The notes: a model not told the origin generated them from the letters alone. A stretch of DNA of 64,000 nucleotides from an uncultured Caulobacter sp. (GCF_947036865.1 NZ_CAMQSF010000006.1:58460-122459), one strand, 5' to 3'. Positions 53,347-62,387 are shown, numbered from the stretch's first letter. Numbers and translations: made by a program.

Positions 53347-55781
53347 GATGGTGTCTCCATGTTGGTGAGGTCGGGGATGAGGTCGGCGGCCCAGGCGACG
53401 CTGCGATGGCGCAGCCAGGCGGCGAGGAAGCCGTCGCGGCCGTTGTCAGTGACGATGCGGGCGATGGCGGTCTGGTCGGTCTTCGCCGAGGCGGCGCAGA
53501 GCGCCAGCGCCACGTCGGACAGGCCCAGCTCGAACAGCCGGTTACCGCGCCGCGACTGGCAGTAGTAGTCGCGCTTGGGCGTGGCCCGCGCGAGGATCTC
53601 GATCTGGCGGTCGTTGAGGCCGAAGCGGCGATAGATGGCGGTGATCTGCGGCTCGATCGCCCGTTCGTTGGGGAGCAGAAGCCGGGTCTGGCAGCTCTCG
53701 ATAATGGCGGGCGCGATTGAACTGCCGTCGATGTCCGAAAGGCTTTGCGTGGCGAAGATGACGGATGCGTTCTTCTTGCGCAGCGTCTTCAGCCATTCGC
53801 GGAGCTGGCCGGCGAACCCTTCGTCATCAAGCGCCAGCCAGCCTTCATCGATGATGATGAGTGTCGGCGAGCCGTCGAGCCGGTCACTGACGCGGTGGAA
53901 CAGGTAGGACAGGACGGCGGGCGCGGCGTCGGTGCCGATCAGCCCCTCGGTCTCGAACGCCTGTACCGTGGCGGAGCCGAGATATTCGGCCTCGGCGTCG
54001 AGCAGCCGGCCATGCGCGCCGCCGACGCAGTAAGGCCGGAGCGCCTGCTTCAGGTCGTTGGACTGGAGCAGGACCGCGAGACCGGTGATGGTGCGTTCGC
54101 CGATCGGCGCGCTGGCGAGCGAGGTCAGCGCCGTCCAGATGTATTCCTTGACCTCTGGCGTGATGACGACGCCTTCGCGGGTCAGGATCGCCACGATCCA
54201 GTCGGCGGCCCAGGCGCGCTCGGGCACGTCGTCGATCCGGGCGAGCGGCTGAAGGCTGACGCTCTCTTCCGACCCGTCAGACAGGCCGCCGCCGAGATCG
54301 TGCCAGTCGCCGCCCATGGCGAGGGCGGCGGCGCGGATCGAACCGCCGAAGTCGAAGGCGAAGACCTGGGCGTTTTGGTAGCGTCGGAACTGCAAGGCCA
54401 TGAGCGCGAGCAGCACGGACTTACCCGCGCCGGTCGGGCCGACGACGAGCGTGTGCCCGACGTCGCCGACGTGAAGGGATAACCGGAACGGGGTCGAGCC
54501 TTCGGTCTTGCCGAAGAGCAGTGGGGGCGCTGCAAAATGCTCGTCCCGTTCCGGACCCGCCCACACCGCCGAAAGCGGAATCATGTGGGCGAGGTTCAAA
54601 GTCGAAATCGGCGGCTGCCGGACGTTGGCGTAGACGTGGCCCGGCAGAGAGCCGAGCCAGGCGTCCGCCGCGTTGATCGTCTCGGCCATCGCCGTGAAGT
54701 CGCGGCCCTGGGTGACCTTCTCGACCAGCCGCAGCTTCTCGTCGGCGATACGGGGATCGTCGTCCCACACCGTCACCGTCGCGGTGACGTAGGCCAGCCC
54801 GGCATAGTCCGCGCCCAGTTCCTGCAACGCCATGTCGGCGTCGGCCGCCTTGTTGGCGGCGTCGGTGTCCACGAGAGCGGACGCTTCGTTGGTCATCACC
54901 TCCTTGAGGATGGCGGCGATCGACTTGCGCTTGGCGAACCATTGCCGCCGGATCTTGGTCAGCAGCTTCGTCGCATCGGTCTTGTCGAGCAGGATGGCGC
55001 GGGTCGACCAGCGATAGGGAAAGGCCAGCCGGTTCAACTCGTCGAGGAGGCCGGGCGTGGTCACGGTCGGGAAGCCGACGATGGTCAGCACCCGCAGATG
55101 CGTCGAACCCAGGCGCGGCTCCAGCCCGCCGGTCAGCGGCTGATCGGCGACGAGCGCATCGAGATACATCGGCGTCTCGGGCACGCGGACGCGGTGGCGA
55201 TGGGTCGAGACGGTCGAATGCAGGTAGGTCAGCGTCTCGGCGTCATCGAGCCAGAGGCATTCCGGCATGAAGCCTTCGACCAGTTGCAGCACGCGGTCGG
55301 TGCGATCGACGAAGCCCGTGAGCATCTCGCGTCCATCGACGCCGGAGCGCTCGCGACCCTCGTACAACCAGGTCTCGGCCCGCGCCGCATCCTCGGCCGG
55401 CGGCAGGTAGGTGAAGGTCAGGAAGTAGCTGGACTCGTAGTGCGAGGCGGCTTCTTCGAAGTCGGCCTTGCGCTCGGCATCGACCAGCGCCGAGGCGGCA
55501 TCGGGAAACCGACTGGCTGGATAGGACGCCGCCTCATGGCGCTGCGCTTCGACGAAGATCGCCCAGCCCGACCCGAGACGCCGGAAGGCGTTGTTCAATC
55601 GCCCGGCGACCGCGACCAGTTCGGCGGGCACCGCCGAATCCAGATCAGGGCCACGGAAGCGCGCGGTGCGTTGGAACGAGCCGTCCTTGTTGAGGACGAC
55701 GCCGGAGCCGACCAGCGCGACCCAAGGCAGGAAGTCGGAAAGGCGGGTCGCGGTGCGGCGATATTCTGCCAGGTTCATCAT
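53343..55781 (-). CDS. trbE: Conjugal transfer ATPase TrbE (VirB4-like)
   Basis: An 812-residue ATPase; ATG 55781 follows GAGGAGG. The N-terminal CagE/VirB4 domain (MNLAEYRRTATRLSDFLPWVALVGSGVVLNKDGSFQRTARFRG) leads to Walker A GPTGAGKS at about residue 447 and Walker B LIIIDEGWLALDD at about 640; ASVIFATQSLSDIDGS is the following conserved strand. It powers pilus assembly and substrate transfer on the cytoplasmic face. Confidence 0.96.
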   Translation of the reverse strand: MMNLAEYRRTATRLSDFLPWVALVGSGVVLNKDGSFQRTARFRGPDLDSAVPAELVAVAGRLNNAFRRLGSGWAIFVEAQRHEAASYPASRFPDAASALVDAERKADFEEAASHYESSYFLTFTYLPPAEDAARAETWLYEGRERSGVDGREMLTGFVDRTDRVLQLVEGFMPECLWLDDAETLTYLHSTVSTHRHRVRVPETPMYLDALVADQPLTGGLEPRLGSTHLRVLTIVGFPTVTTPGLLDELNRLAFPYRWSTRAILLDKTDATKLLTKIRRQWFAKRKSIAAILKEVMTNEASALVDTDAANKAADADMALQELGADYAGLAYVTATVTVWDDDPRIADEKLRLVEKVTQGRDFTAMAETINAADAWLGSLPGHVYANVRQPPISTLNLAHMIPLSAVWAGPERDEHFAAPPLLFGKTEGSTPFRLSLHVGDVGHTLVVGPTGAGKSVLLALMALQFRRYQNAQVFAFDFGGSIRAAALAMGGDWHDLGGGLSDGSEESVSLQPLARIDDVPERAWAADWIVAILTREGVVITPEVKEYIWTALTSLASAPIGERTITGLAVLLQSNDLKQALRPYCVGGAHGRLLDAEAEYLGSATVQAFETEGLIGTDAAPAVLSYLFHRVSDRLDGSPTLIIIDEGWLALDDEGFAGQLREWLKTLRKKNASVIFATQSLSDIDGSSIAPAIIESCQTRLLLPNERAIEPQITAIYRRFGLNDRQIEILARATPKRDYYCQSRRGNRLFELGLSDVALALCAASAKTDQTAIARIVTDNGRDGFLAAWLRHRSVAWAADLIPDLTNMETPS

Positions 55782-55794
55782 GGATAGCGCCTCC

Positions 55795-56076
55795 TCAAAC
55801 CGACAGGTGGCCGGGGATGCGCAGATGACGGCGCACCACATCGACGAACATCGGATCGCGTTTCGCCGCCCAGACGGCGGCGAGATGGCCGACCGCCCAG
55901 ACGGCGAGACCGACCAGCCAGAGGCGCAAGCCGAGACCCAGCGCGGCCGCCAGCGTGCCGTTGAGGATGGCGAGGCCGCGCGGTGCGCCGCCGAGCAGGA
56001 TATGCTCGGTCAACGCCCGGTGGACCGGCACGGCATAGCCCGGCACGTCTCCGGCATGATCGACCATATCCGCCAT
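55795..56076 (-). CDS. trbD: Conjugal transfer protein TrbD (VirB3-like)
   Basis: A 93-residue inner-membrane protein: GYAVPVHRALTEHILLGGAPRGLAILNGTLAAALGLGLRLWLVGLAVWAVGHLAAVWAAKRDPMFVDVVRRHL. Two hydrophobic helices and the closing AAKRDPMF motif are typical of VirB3/TrbD. The start shares one base with the trbC stop; trbE follows after 13 bp. Confidence 0.95.
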   Translation of the reverse strand: MADMVDHAGDVPGYAVPVHRALTEHILLGGAPRGLAILNGTLAAALGLGLRLWLVGLAVWAVGHLAAVWAAKRDPMFVDVVRRHLRIPGHLSV

Positions 56077-56408
56077 CAGACGAGCGCCCCGCCGCCGAAC
56101 GAAAAGAACGACAGGAAGAAGCTCGATGCGGCGAACGCGATCGATAGGCCGAAGACGATCTGGATCAGCCGGCGGAAGCCGCCCGACGTGTCGCCGAAGG
56201 CCAGCGCCAGGCCGGTCGAGATGATGACGATCACGGCGATGATCTTGGCGACCGGCCCTTCGATCGACTGGAGGATGGATTGCAGCGGCGCTTCCCACGG
56301 CATGGAAGAGCCGGAGGCATGGGCGGCGGGCGCCAGCATGAGGCTGACGGAAACGGCAAGGGCCGCGGTCGCCATGGTGTGGCAACCGCGCGAGAGGGTG
56401 CGGATCAT
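56076..56408 (-). CDS. trbC: Conjugal transfer prepilin TrbC (VirB2-like)
   Basis: A 110-residue pilin precursor with a long signal sequence ([31 protein letters not shown]) and two hydrophobic helices in the mature part (IEGPVAKIIAVIVIISTGLALAFG and LIQIVFGLSIAFAASSFFLSFFSFG). The start overlaps the trbB stop (ATGA). Confidence 0.94.
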   Translation of the reverse strand: MIRTLSRGCHTMATAALAVSVSLMLAPAAHASGSSMPWEAPLQSILQSIEGPVAKIIAVIVIISTGLALAFGDTSGGFRRLIQIVFGLSIAFAASSFFLSFFSFGGGALV

Positions 56409-57421
56409 TGGATATCTCCTTTGGGTTCGAGATTGAGGACGGGCTGGATGTCGCCGCCGTCGGTGACGGCCGGTACGACGCGGTAATCGCCATCGGCGCC
56501 GAGGCCTTCGACGCGGGCGAGTTCGACAAGCCGGCGCTGCGCGCCACGCCCGGCGAGCACGGCGACGAGATCGATGGTCTCGGCGATCAGCGCACGCGGC
56601 ACGGTGACGACGGCTTCCTGAATGAGCTGTTCTAGGCGGCGGATCGCGCCGATGGCGCTGCCCGCGTGGACGGTGCCGACGCCGCCGGGATGGCCGGTGC
56701 CCCAGGCCTTCAAGAGGTCGAGGGCTTCGGGTCCGCGCACCTCGCCGATCGGGATGCGATCGGGGCGCAGGCGCAAACTGGAGCGGACGAGATCGGAGAG
56801 CGAGGCGACGCCATCCTTGGTGCGCATGGCGACGAGGTTCGGCGCGGCGCATTGCAGCTCGCGCGTATCCTCGATGATGACGACGCGATCGGCGGTCTTC
56901 GCCACCTCGGCCAGCAGCGCATTGGTCAGCGTGGTCTTGCCGGTCGAGGTGCCGCCGGCGACGAGGATGTTGGCACGCGAGGCAACGGCGGATCGCAGCG
57001 CCTCGGCCTGGTCCGGCGTCATGATCCCGGCCGCGACATAATCTGCGAGGGTGAAGACGGCGACGGCGGGTTTGCGGATGGCGAAGGCCGGTGCCGATAC
57101 GACCGGCGGCAACAGCCCCTCGAACCGTTCGCCGGTCTCGGGCAGTTCGGCTGAAACGCGGGGTGCGCCGGCATGGACTTCGGCACCAACATGATGTGCG
57201 ACCAGGCGAACGATGCGTTCGCCGTCGGCGGGCGCGAGCCGCTCGCCCGTGTCGGAAAGCCCTTCGGACAGCCGGTCGATCCACAGCCGCCCGTCCGGGT
57301 TGAGCATCACTTCGACGACGGCGGGGTCTTCCAGAAACCGGGCGATAGCGGGGCCGAGGGCAGTGCGCAGCATCCGCGCGCCCCGCGTCAAACTCTCCGA
57401 ATTCTGGTGCGATACCGCCAT
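56405..57421 (-). CDS. trbB: Conjugal transfer ATPase TrbB (VirB11-like)
   Basis: A 338-residue hexameric-type ATPase. Walker A is GGTSTGKTT at about residue 156; the Asp box [12 protein letters not shown], Walker B-like [19 protein letters not shown] and His box [15 protein letters not shown] follow in the order usual for secretion ATPases. The N-terminal residues before [21 protein letters not shown] are not typical in my memory and lie next to the cargo insertion, so the start may have been altered. It begins the ten-gene trb block. Confidence 0.94.
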   Translation of the reverse strand: MAVSHQNSESLTRGARMLRTALGPAIARFLEDPAVVEVMLNPDGRLWIDRLSEGLSDTGERLAPADGERIVRLVAHHVGAEVHAGAPRVSAELPETGERFEGLLPPVVSAPAFAIRKPAVAVFTLADYVAAGIMTPDQAEALRSAVASRANILVAGGTSTGKTTLTNALLAEVAKTADRVVIIEDTRELQCAAPNLVAMRTKDGVASLSDLVRSSLRLRPDRIPIGEVRGPEALDLLKAWGTGHPGGVGTVHAGSAIGAIRRLEQLIQEAVVTVPRALIAETIDLVAVLAGRGAQRRLVELARVEGLGADGDYRVVPAVTDGGDIQPVLNLEPKGDIQ

Positions 57422-57630
57422 TCCATCCCCGATCTCGCCGGGGACGACACTGACGCTTCCCCGACGGGGATGATTAAAAGAGCCGGAAGTTTGGCTGATT
57501 CAACAAGTATCTAACAGCGGGCGGCGATGGCGAAGAAAAGGCGGCAATCGGCGGGATCGGCTTGAAGAAGCATGAGCGATACTGGCTTGAGTCCCGACGT
57601 CCGAAAGATTTCTGAGATGGAGCGCTGAAA
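57422..57630. other. Leader between GST cargo gene and trbB
   Basis: These 209 bp separate the cargo GST gene from trbB on the same strand. They contain short GC hairpins such as CCCCG-A-CGGGG near 57457 and an AT-richer stretch at 57470-57520 that could hold a trb promoter. No gene is visible. Confidence 0.4.
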
Positions 57631-58317
57631 TTAGAGAGAGGCCTTCTTTAAAAGCCATGCATCATGCTTCTCAAGGAAGAGCTTCAGACGGTCGCCATAG
57701 TCTTCGGTCACCGCCCTTCGGACACTTTCTCTACCTGCTAGCATCTGACGCCATGCCGTTATGCGGGGCACGCCGTCGAACACGGCGGTCGGCGTGATGG
57801 TGTCGAAAACGTCGAAGTATCGAAAGATCGGCGCGAAGACCGCGTCGACGAGACTGAACCGTTCCCCGGCGAAAAACGGGCCTGCATCCAGTTCGGCTTC
57901 GATGTGACCGAACTTGTCGATGAGAGCGCTGCGCTTGGCCCCATAGGCGTCGTCATCTTTTGCCGTCTCGAAGCCCCAGAGATCCGAGAGAATCGAGGAG
58001 CCGAACTCGATCCAGCCACGATGCCTGGCGCGTGTCAGCGGATCGGCTGGATGCAACGGGGTGCCGGATTGCGTTTCTTCGAGATACTCGCAGATCACCG
58101 CGCTTTCGAAGATGACCGCTTCACGCCCGTCATCCTGTCGCACGATCAGCAAGGGGACTTTCCCCAGCGGGGACATGGCCAGAAACCAGTCGGGCTTGGC
58201 CGAGAGATCGACAAAGCGGCGTTCGAACGGCACGCCCTTTTCGGCGAGCGCGATGGCGGCACGTTGCACGTAAGGACAGAGGTGATGGCTGACGAGAACC
58301 AACTTGGCATCGGACAT
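57631..58317 (-). CDS. Glutathione S-transferase family protein (cargo)
   Basis: A 228-residue cytoplasmic protein; ATG 58317 is used and the longer frame is not conserved-looking. The thioredoxin-like N-terminal domain includes LVLVSHHLCPYVQRAAIALAEKGVPFERRFVDLSAKPDWFLAMSPLGKVPLLIV and the glutathione-binding ESAVICEYLEE. The helical C-terminal domain (AELDAGPFFAGERFSLVDAVFAPIFRYFDVF) has the N-capping box. The CPYV motif suggests an omega/beta-like or reductase-type GST using cysteine. It is 17 bp downstream of a DoxX gene and probably cotranscribed, serving detoxification of electrophiles or quinones. Confidence 0.9.
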   Translation of the reverse strand: MSDAKLVLVSHHLCPYVQRAAIALAEKGVPFERRFVDLSAKPDWFLAMSPLGKVPLLIVRQDDGREAVIFESAVICEYLEETQSGTPLHPADPLTRARHRGWIEFGSSILSDLWGFETAKDDDAYGAKRSALIDKFGHIEAELDAGPFFAGERFSLVDAVFAPIFRYFDVFDTITPTAVFDGVPRITAWRQMLAGRESVRRAVTEDYGDRLKLFLEKHDAWLLKKASL

Positions 58318-58334
58318 GGTGAAGTTCCCTGTTA

Positions 58335-58751
58335 TTAGGATCGAGCAAAGTACTTGGACGGACGGAGCGCATAGAGACCGTCTCCAAGCATGAACTGGGC
58401 GACGGACAGCACGATGAGGTAGAGCGGATATTCCCATCCACCGCCCGGTGCGTTGAAGACCCAGCCGTTACCGGCGTGCGCCCAGATGATCGCGCCGAGA
58501 AGTGCCGGGATAAGCGCCAAGGCCACCCAGCGGGCATGAATACCCAGAAGCAGCATGGCTCCGCCGACAGCTTCCGCCGCAAACGTCGCATAGGCTAGCC
58601 ATCCGGGTAGGCCGATCGATTCGAAATAGCCCGCCGTACCCGCCAAGCCGAAGGTGAGAAGTTTGAGGGCGACGGAATGGGCGAGATACATCACGCCGAG
58701 ACTGACGCGCAGCAGCGTCACGGCATAATCGGTCAGTCGAGCTTGCGTCAT
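58335..58751 (-). CDS. DoxX family membrane protein (cargo)
   Basis: A 138-residue inner-membrane protein with four hydrophobic helices: TLLRVSLGVMYLAHSVALKL, LAYATFAAEAVGGAMLLLGI, WVALALIPALLGAIIWAHAG and YPLYLIVLSVAQFMLGDG. GGAG precedes ATG 58751. DoxX relatives are linked to quinone- or thiosulfate-related redox reactions and stress resistance. The promoter region is shared with the divergent marR gene and holds two matching operators. Confidence 0.9.
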   Translation of the reverse strand: MTQARLTDYAVTLLRVSLGVMYLAHSVALKLLTFGLAGTAGYFESIGLPGWLAYATFAAEAVGGAMLLLGIHARWVALALIPALLGAIIWAHAGNGWVFNAPGGGWEYPLYLIVLSVAQFMLGDGLYALRPSKYFARS

Positions 58752-58772
58752 AGGCGTTCTCCAAAACTACAG

Positions 58773-58790
58773 TAGATGCAGATACATCTA
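58773..58790. promoter_or_regulatory. MarR operator 1
   Basis: TAGATG-CAGATA-CATCTA, a perfect inverted repeat with 6-bp arms. It lies 22 bp upstream of the doxX start, between promoter and start codon, and is repeated as operator 2 with centres 43 bp apart. Confidence 0.75.
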
Positions 58791-58815
58791 TCCGGCCTTG
58801 CGTCGCCCGTCAATC

Positions 58816-58833
58816 TGGATGTAATTGCATCTA
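58816..58833. promoter_or_regulatory. MarR operator 2 at the marR start
   Basis: TGGATG-TAATTG-CATCTA is a second copy with one arm mismatch; its last base is the A of the marR ATG. It also contains the likely -10 box (TGTAAT, 58820-58825) paired with TTGCGT at 58798-58803, 16 bp apart. Confidence 0.7.
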
Positions 58834-59297
58834 TGTCCGATTGCGCTACAAATCCCGGCGAGACGCCTTCCTCATCCGTGACGCGCGCGTGGGTGCGCCT
58901 CATGCGTGCCCAGCGCCTTATACTCACGGCGATCGAACAGGATCTGAAGACCGCCGGATTGCCGCCCCTTGGCTGGTACGATGTCTTGTTGGAGCTGACC
59001 CGCGCCAACGACGGGAAGCTGCGCCCCTACGAGATCGAGGAACGGACGCTGCTTGCCCAGCACAACCTATCTCGTCTTCTCGACCGTCTGGAAAAGGACG
59101 AACTGGTTCGTCGCGAGGCCTTCGCCGATGACGGCCGCGGTCGTTGGGTTGTCATCACCAATGCTGGGCGTGCAATGCAGTCGCGCATGTGGGCGGTCTA
59201 TGCTGTCGCGCTTCAAAAACATCTTGGCGACAAGTTGGGCGACGCTCGCGCGTCTCAACTGGCGGATTTGCTGGCGGCTTTGTCGCGAACGGCCTGA
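58833..59297 (+). CDS. MarR-family regulator of the DoxX/GST cassette
   Basis: A 154-residue winged-helix regulator. ATG 58833 is chosen because the upstream ATG 58776 lies within operator 1. No ribosome-binding site precedes 58833 and the predicted transcription start is almost at the ATG, suggesting a leaderless message. The domain is VRLMRAQRLILTAIEQDLKTAGLPPLGWYDVLLELTRANDGKLRPYEIEERTLLAQHNLSRLLDRLEKDELVRREAFADDGRGRWVVITNAGRAM, with the DDGRGR wing typical of MarR. It is divergent from doxX-gst and probably represses both directions until an electrophile or phenolic binds. Confidence 0.9.
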   Translation: MSDCATNPGETPSSSVTRAWVRLMRAQRLILTAIEQDLKTAGLPPLGWYDVLLELTRANDGKLRPYEIEERTLLAQHNLSRLLDRLEKDELVRREAFADDGRGRWVVITNAGRAMQSRMWAVYAVALQKHLGDKLGDARASQLADLLAALSRTA

Positions 59298-59340
59298 TAC
59301 GAATCCGCCACGACGGAAATTACCCCCTAATGGGCGGTGG

Positions 59341-59778
59341 TTATTTCTCAGCTTCCGTTTGTTCCTTAAGTCCGGCAACGTCCCGCGACAGTTCTTTCAG
59401 GAACCGATCGCCGGTCGCGAGCCGTCTTCCGAGCGATTGCAGGAATCCGTCGAACCGCTCCGCCCCCTTCGCCCGTGCCGACGCCTGGGCGCTGTCGGGC
59501 AGCGGCGGGGTTACCGTCAGCCAGAAGCGGATGAACAGCGAGAGCGTTTCACCGAGGATGGCAAGATCCTCGTCCAACCCATCGACCTGTCGCCCGAGCT
59601 TGTCCATGCGGCGGGCGAAGACGGCCTCAAGCCGTTCGGAAGCATCGGCCGACAGGAAGGACGCGACGGCGGCTTCGATCACGGCGGACTTCGACACGTT
59701 GCGGCGCAGCGCCAGAGCCTCGACCTTCTTCAACAGGTCCGGCTCGAAATAGACGTTCATGCGAGTCTTGGTCTGCAT
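59341..59778 (-). CDS. Ribbon-helix-helix (CopG-family) conjugation regulator
   Basis: A 145-residue protein with AAGGGG before ATG 59778. Residues 1-45 form the ribbon-helix-helix DNA-binding unit (TKTRMNVYFEPDLLKKVEALALRRNVSKSAVIEAAVASFL). The rest is a helical/coiled-coil part with a hydrophobic stretch (ILGETLSLFIRFWLTVTPPLP). Proteins of this kind regularly sit between traG and trbB in this element type and probably regulate transfer. It starts 12 bp after traG. Here it is separated from trbB by the DoxX/GST/MarR cassette. Confidence 0.88.
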   Translation of the reverse strand: MQTKTRMNVYFEPDLLKKVEALALRRNVSKSAVIEAAVASFLSADASERLEAVFARRMDKLGRQVDGLDEDLAILGETLSLFIRFWLTVTPPLPDSAQASARAKGAERFDGFLQSLGRRLATGDRFLKELSRDVAGLKEQTEAEK

Positions 59779-59790
59779 GGCGGTGGCCCC

Positions 59791-61782
59791 TTACAGTTCG
59801 ATGCCGTCGGCCGGGTCCATGGTCGCCTGCCGTGCGACGGACGTGACCTGCTGGCGCATGGTGCGGGATTTGGCGGCGTCCACATCCGGTTCGTCGTCGA
59901 GCACGTCGAACTCGCCGGCCACCGGACGTTCGTCGGGGACGATCTCCTCGTGTTCGGGCAGTTCCGGCTCGCGGCGAATGCCGGCATTGGCGGGATCGGT
60001 CGCGGCGTCGATGGGCATCGGCGATACGGACGCCGCGACGGATGCCGGGATCGTCAGCGCCGACCAGTCGTCACCCGATGGCGTTTTCGATGCCTTGGCC
60101 CCGGCGGACAGGTCGGGCGGCGACAGCAACCGCTCTTTGAAACGCGCGTCCTCGTAATAGCGCGCCTTCTTCGCCCGGATCGGCGGCACGCCCGCGACCA
60201 GCAACAGTTCGTCGGTGGGCGGAAGCTGCATCACCTCGCCGGGGGTCAGCAGCGGCCGGGCCGTCTCCTGCCGCGAGACCATGAGATGGCCAAGCCAGGG
60301 CGAAAGACGATGGCCGGCGTAATTGGTGGAATCGCGCATCTCGGTCGCGGTGCCGAGCGAATCCGACACGCGCTTTGCGGTGCGCTCGTCATTGGTCGCG
60401 AAGGCGACGCGGACATGGCAATTGTCGAGCACCGAATTGTTCGCGCCATAGGCCTTCTCGATCTGGTTGAGGCTCTGCGCGATCAGGAAGCTCTTGATGC
60501 CGTAGCCCGCCATGAAGGCCAGAGCGGACTCGAAAAAGTCGAGCCGCCCTAGTGCCGGAAACTCGTCGAGCATCAGCAGCAGGCGATGGCGGTTGGCGGC
60601 GTTCAGTTCCTCGGTCAGCCGTCGCCCGACCTGATTGAGGATGAGGCGGATCAGCGGCTTGGTGCGGGCGATGTCGGACGGCGGCACGACGAGATAGAGA
60701 CTGACCGGCCGCTTGCCCGCGACGAGATCGGCGATACGCCAGTCGCAGCGCGCCGTCACCTTCGCCACCACGGGATCGCGGTAGAGGCCGAGGAAGGACA
60801 TGGCGGTGGACAGCACGCCCGATCGCTCGTTGTCGGACTTGTTGAGCAGTTCGCGCGCCGACGAGGCGATGACCGGATGCACGCCGGCTTCGCCCAGATG
60901 CGGCGTGGACATCATGGCGCGCAGCGTAGCCTCCATCGGCCGCTTCGGATCGGAGAGGAAGTTGGCGACGCCGGCCAGCGTCTTGTCCGGCTCGGCATAG
61001 AGGACGTGCAGGATCACGCCGACCAGCAGCGAATGGCTGGTCTTTTCCCAATGGTTGCGCTTGTCGAGCGCGCCTTCGGGATCGACCAGGATGTCGGCGA
61101 TGTTCTGAACGTCGCGCACCTCCCAATCGCCGCGCCGGACCTCCAGCAGCGGATTATAGGCGGAGGATTTCGCATCCGTCGGATCGAACAGCAGCACGCG
61201 ACCATGGCCTGCGCGAAAACCCGCCGTCAGTCCCCAGTTTTCCCCCTTGATGTCGTGGACGATGACGCTGCCCGGCCAGGTCAGCAGCGTCGGCACCACG
61301 AGGCCGACGCCCTTGCCGGAGCGGGTCGGAGCGAAGCACAGCACATGCTCAGGCCCGTCGTGGCGGAGATAGTCGCGATCGAGCCTGCCGAGCACCACGC
61401 CGTCGGGGCCGAGCAGCCCGGCGGCCTTCACCTCCTCGGGCGAGGCCCAGCGCGCCGAGCCGTAGGTGGCGACGTTCTTGGCCTCCCGCGCCCGGATAAT
61501 CGACAGGGTGATGGCGACGGCGATGGAAAGGAACCCGCCCGACGCGGCGATGAAAGCCCCTTCGACGAAGATCGCGGGCGCATAGGCGTCGTAGGAATAC
61601 CACCACCAGAAGAACAGCGGCGGATAATAGATGGGCCAGCCGCCCATCTCGAACCATGGGCTTCCGAGCTGCCCCTGAAACCCGAGCCGCCACGCCGTCC
61701 ACTCGGTCGCGCCCCAGATCGCCGCCAGCACGATGACGACGACGATGGTGATCTGCCCCCAAAGGACACGGCTTCCCGACAT
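59791..61782 (-). CDS. traG: Coupling protein TraG/VirD4
   Basis: A 663-residue ATPase; ATG 61782 has GGAG upstream. Two to three N-terminal membrane helices (ITIVVVIVLAAIWGATEW; IYYPPLFFWWWYSYDAYAPAIFV; FLSIAVAITLSII) are followed by the nucleotide-binding domain: Walker A APTRSGKGVG at about residue 147, VIVHDIKGENW, and Walker B LLLMLDEFPALGRLDF at about 399; SFLIAQSLNQIEKAYG is the next conserved strand. It brings the relaxase-DNA complex to the secretion channel. It is the first gene of the transfer block in the window. Confidence 0.96.
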   Translation of the reverse strand: MSGSRVLWGQITIVVVIVLAAIWGATEWTAWRLGFQGQLGSPWFEMGGWPIYYPPLFFWWWYSYDAYAPAIFVEGAFIAASGGFLSIAVAITLSIIRAREAKNVATYGSARWASPEEVKAAGLLGPDGVVLGRLDRDYLRHDGPEHVLCFAPTRSGKGVGLVVPTLLTWPGSVIVHDIKGENWGLTAGFRAGHGRVLLFDPTDAKSSAYNPLLEVRRGDWEVRDVQNIADILVDPEGALDKRNHWEKTSHSLLVGVILHVLYAEPDKTLAGVANFLSDPKRPMEATLRAMMSTPHLGEAGVHPVIASSARELLNKSDNERSGVLSTAMSFLGLYRDPVVAKVTARCDWRIADLVAGKRPVSLYLVVPPSDIARTKPLIRLILNQVGRRLTEELNAANRHRLLLMLDEFPALGRLDFFESALAFMAGYGIKSFLIAQSLNQIEKAYGANNSVLDNCHVRVAFATNDERTAKRVSDSLGTATEMRDSTNYAGHRLSPWLGHLMVSRQETARPLLTPGEVMQLPPTDELLLVAGVPPIRAKKARYYEDARFKERLLSPPDLSAGAKASKTPSGDDWSALTIPASVAASVSPMPIDAATDPANAGIRREPELPEHEEIVPDERPVAGEFDVLDDEPDVDAAKSRTMRQQVTSVARQATMDPADGIEL

Positions 61783-61899
61783 ACAGGCTCCAATCGGCAA
61801 AAGAGACGGAGCCGATCAGAGAATAGGCGCTTTCGCGAGAGGCAATAGGAAAGAACAGCGAGCGTGCTGCCGGATACCATGGCGTAGAAATCGGACGGG

Positions 61900-62199
61900 T
61901 CAGCGCGGCATGTTGCGGGCTTCTTCGACGGCCTGTTCGAGAATGCGCCGATAGCCGATCTTCGTCATCCACTGCGCGCGGGCAAGATGGCTTTCCCAAC
62001 ACGCTCTTGTCAGACTCAATTCCGTGATCGGATCTCGGTGCAGGACGATCCGCGCCACCTGCCTCCAATCCGCACCGTCCGTCTCGGCGTCCAGCAGGCG
62101 CAGATAGGTGACGAAATGCGCCTCGTCATACAGGGTCACGTGCGGCTCCATCGGAGCCAGGTCATCGACGTCGGGATCGAGTTCGGGTTTGACGCGCAT
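61900..62199 (-). CDS. DUF2285-like small protein of the element
   Basis: A 99-residue protein; ATG 62199 has GGAAGGAG eight bases upstream, while the longer frame has no such site. The sequence MRVKPELDPDVDDLAPMEPHVTLYDEAHFVTYLRLLDAETDGADWRQVARIVLHRDPI...CWESHLARAQWMTKIGYRRILEQA resembles, from memory, the DUF2285 proteins of rhizobial and sphingomonad conjugative elements, which are probably DNA-binding regulators. It is divergent from the XRE gene and 117 bp upstream of traG. Confidence 0.75.
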   Translation of the reverse strand: MRVKPELDPDVDDLAPMEPHVTLYDEAHFVTYLRLLDAETDGADWRQVARIVLHRDPITELSLTRACWESHLARAQWMTKIGYRRILEQAVEEARNMPR

Positions 62200-62339
62200 C
62201 TGCGGACTCCTTCCGGCACCGCGGCTCGGGATGATGATTACCTCAGTTTTTTGCTTCCAAGGTGAGATGGTTGGTGTCTGGCAACATAGTTGCGCCAAGC
62301 ATTTCGCCGCCGCCAATAGTCGAAGCGATCCGACGAATA

Positions 62340-62352
62340 TCACATGTTGTGA
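62340..62352. promoter_or_regulatory. Short palindrome in the DUF2285/XRE divergent region
   Basis: TCACATGTTGTGA: 5-bp arms TCACA/TGTGA around TGT. It lies 13 bp from the larger palindrome and could be a second regulator site for the leftward promoter. Confidence 0.45.
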
Positions 62353-62358
62353 CGAATC

Positions 62359-62387
62359 GGAACTATCGTTCCTGGAACGATCATTCC
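62359..62387. promoter_or_regulatory. Nested palindromic operator upstream of XRE gene
   Basis: The core ATCGTTCC-T-GGAACGAT (62365-62381) is a perfect palindrome; outer GGAA (62359-62362) and TTCC (62384-62387) extend the symmetry about the same centre. It ends 21 bp before the XRE start codon, so it is a likely self-regulatory operator. Confidence 0.7.

Noticed and set aside
57422..57630. Possible remnant of an element gene between gst and trbB
   Set aside because: No frame shows continuity with ribbon-helix-helix or trb sequences; treated as a leader region.
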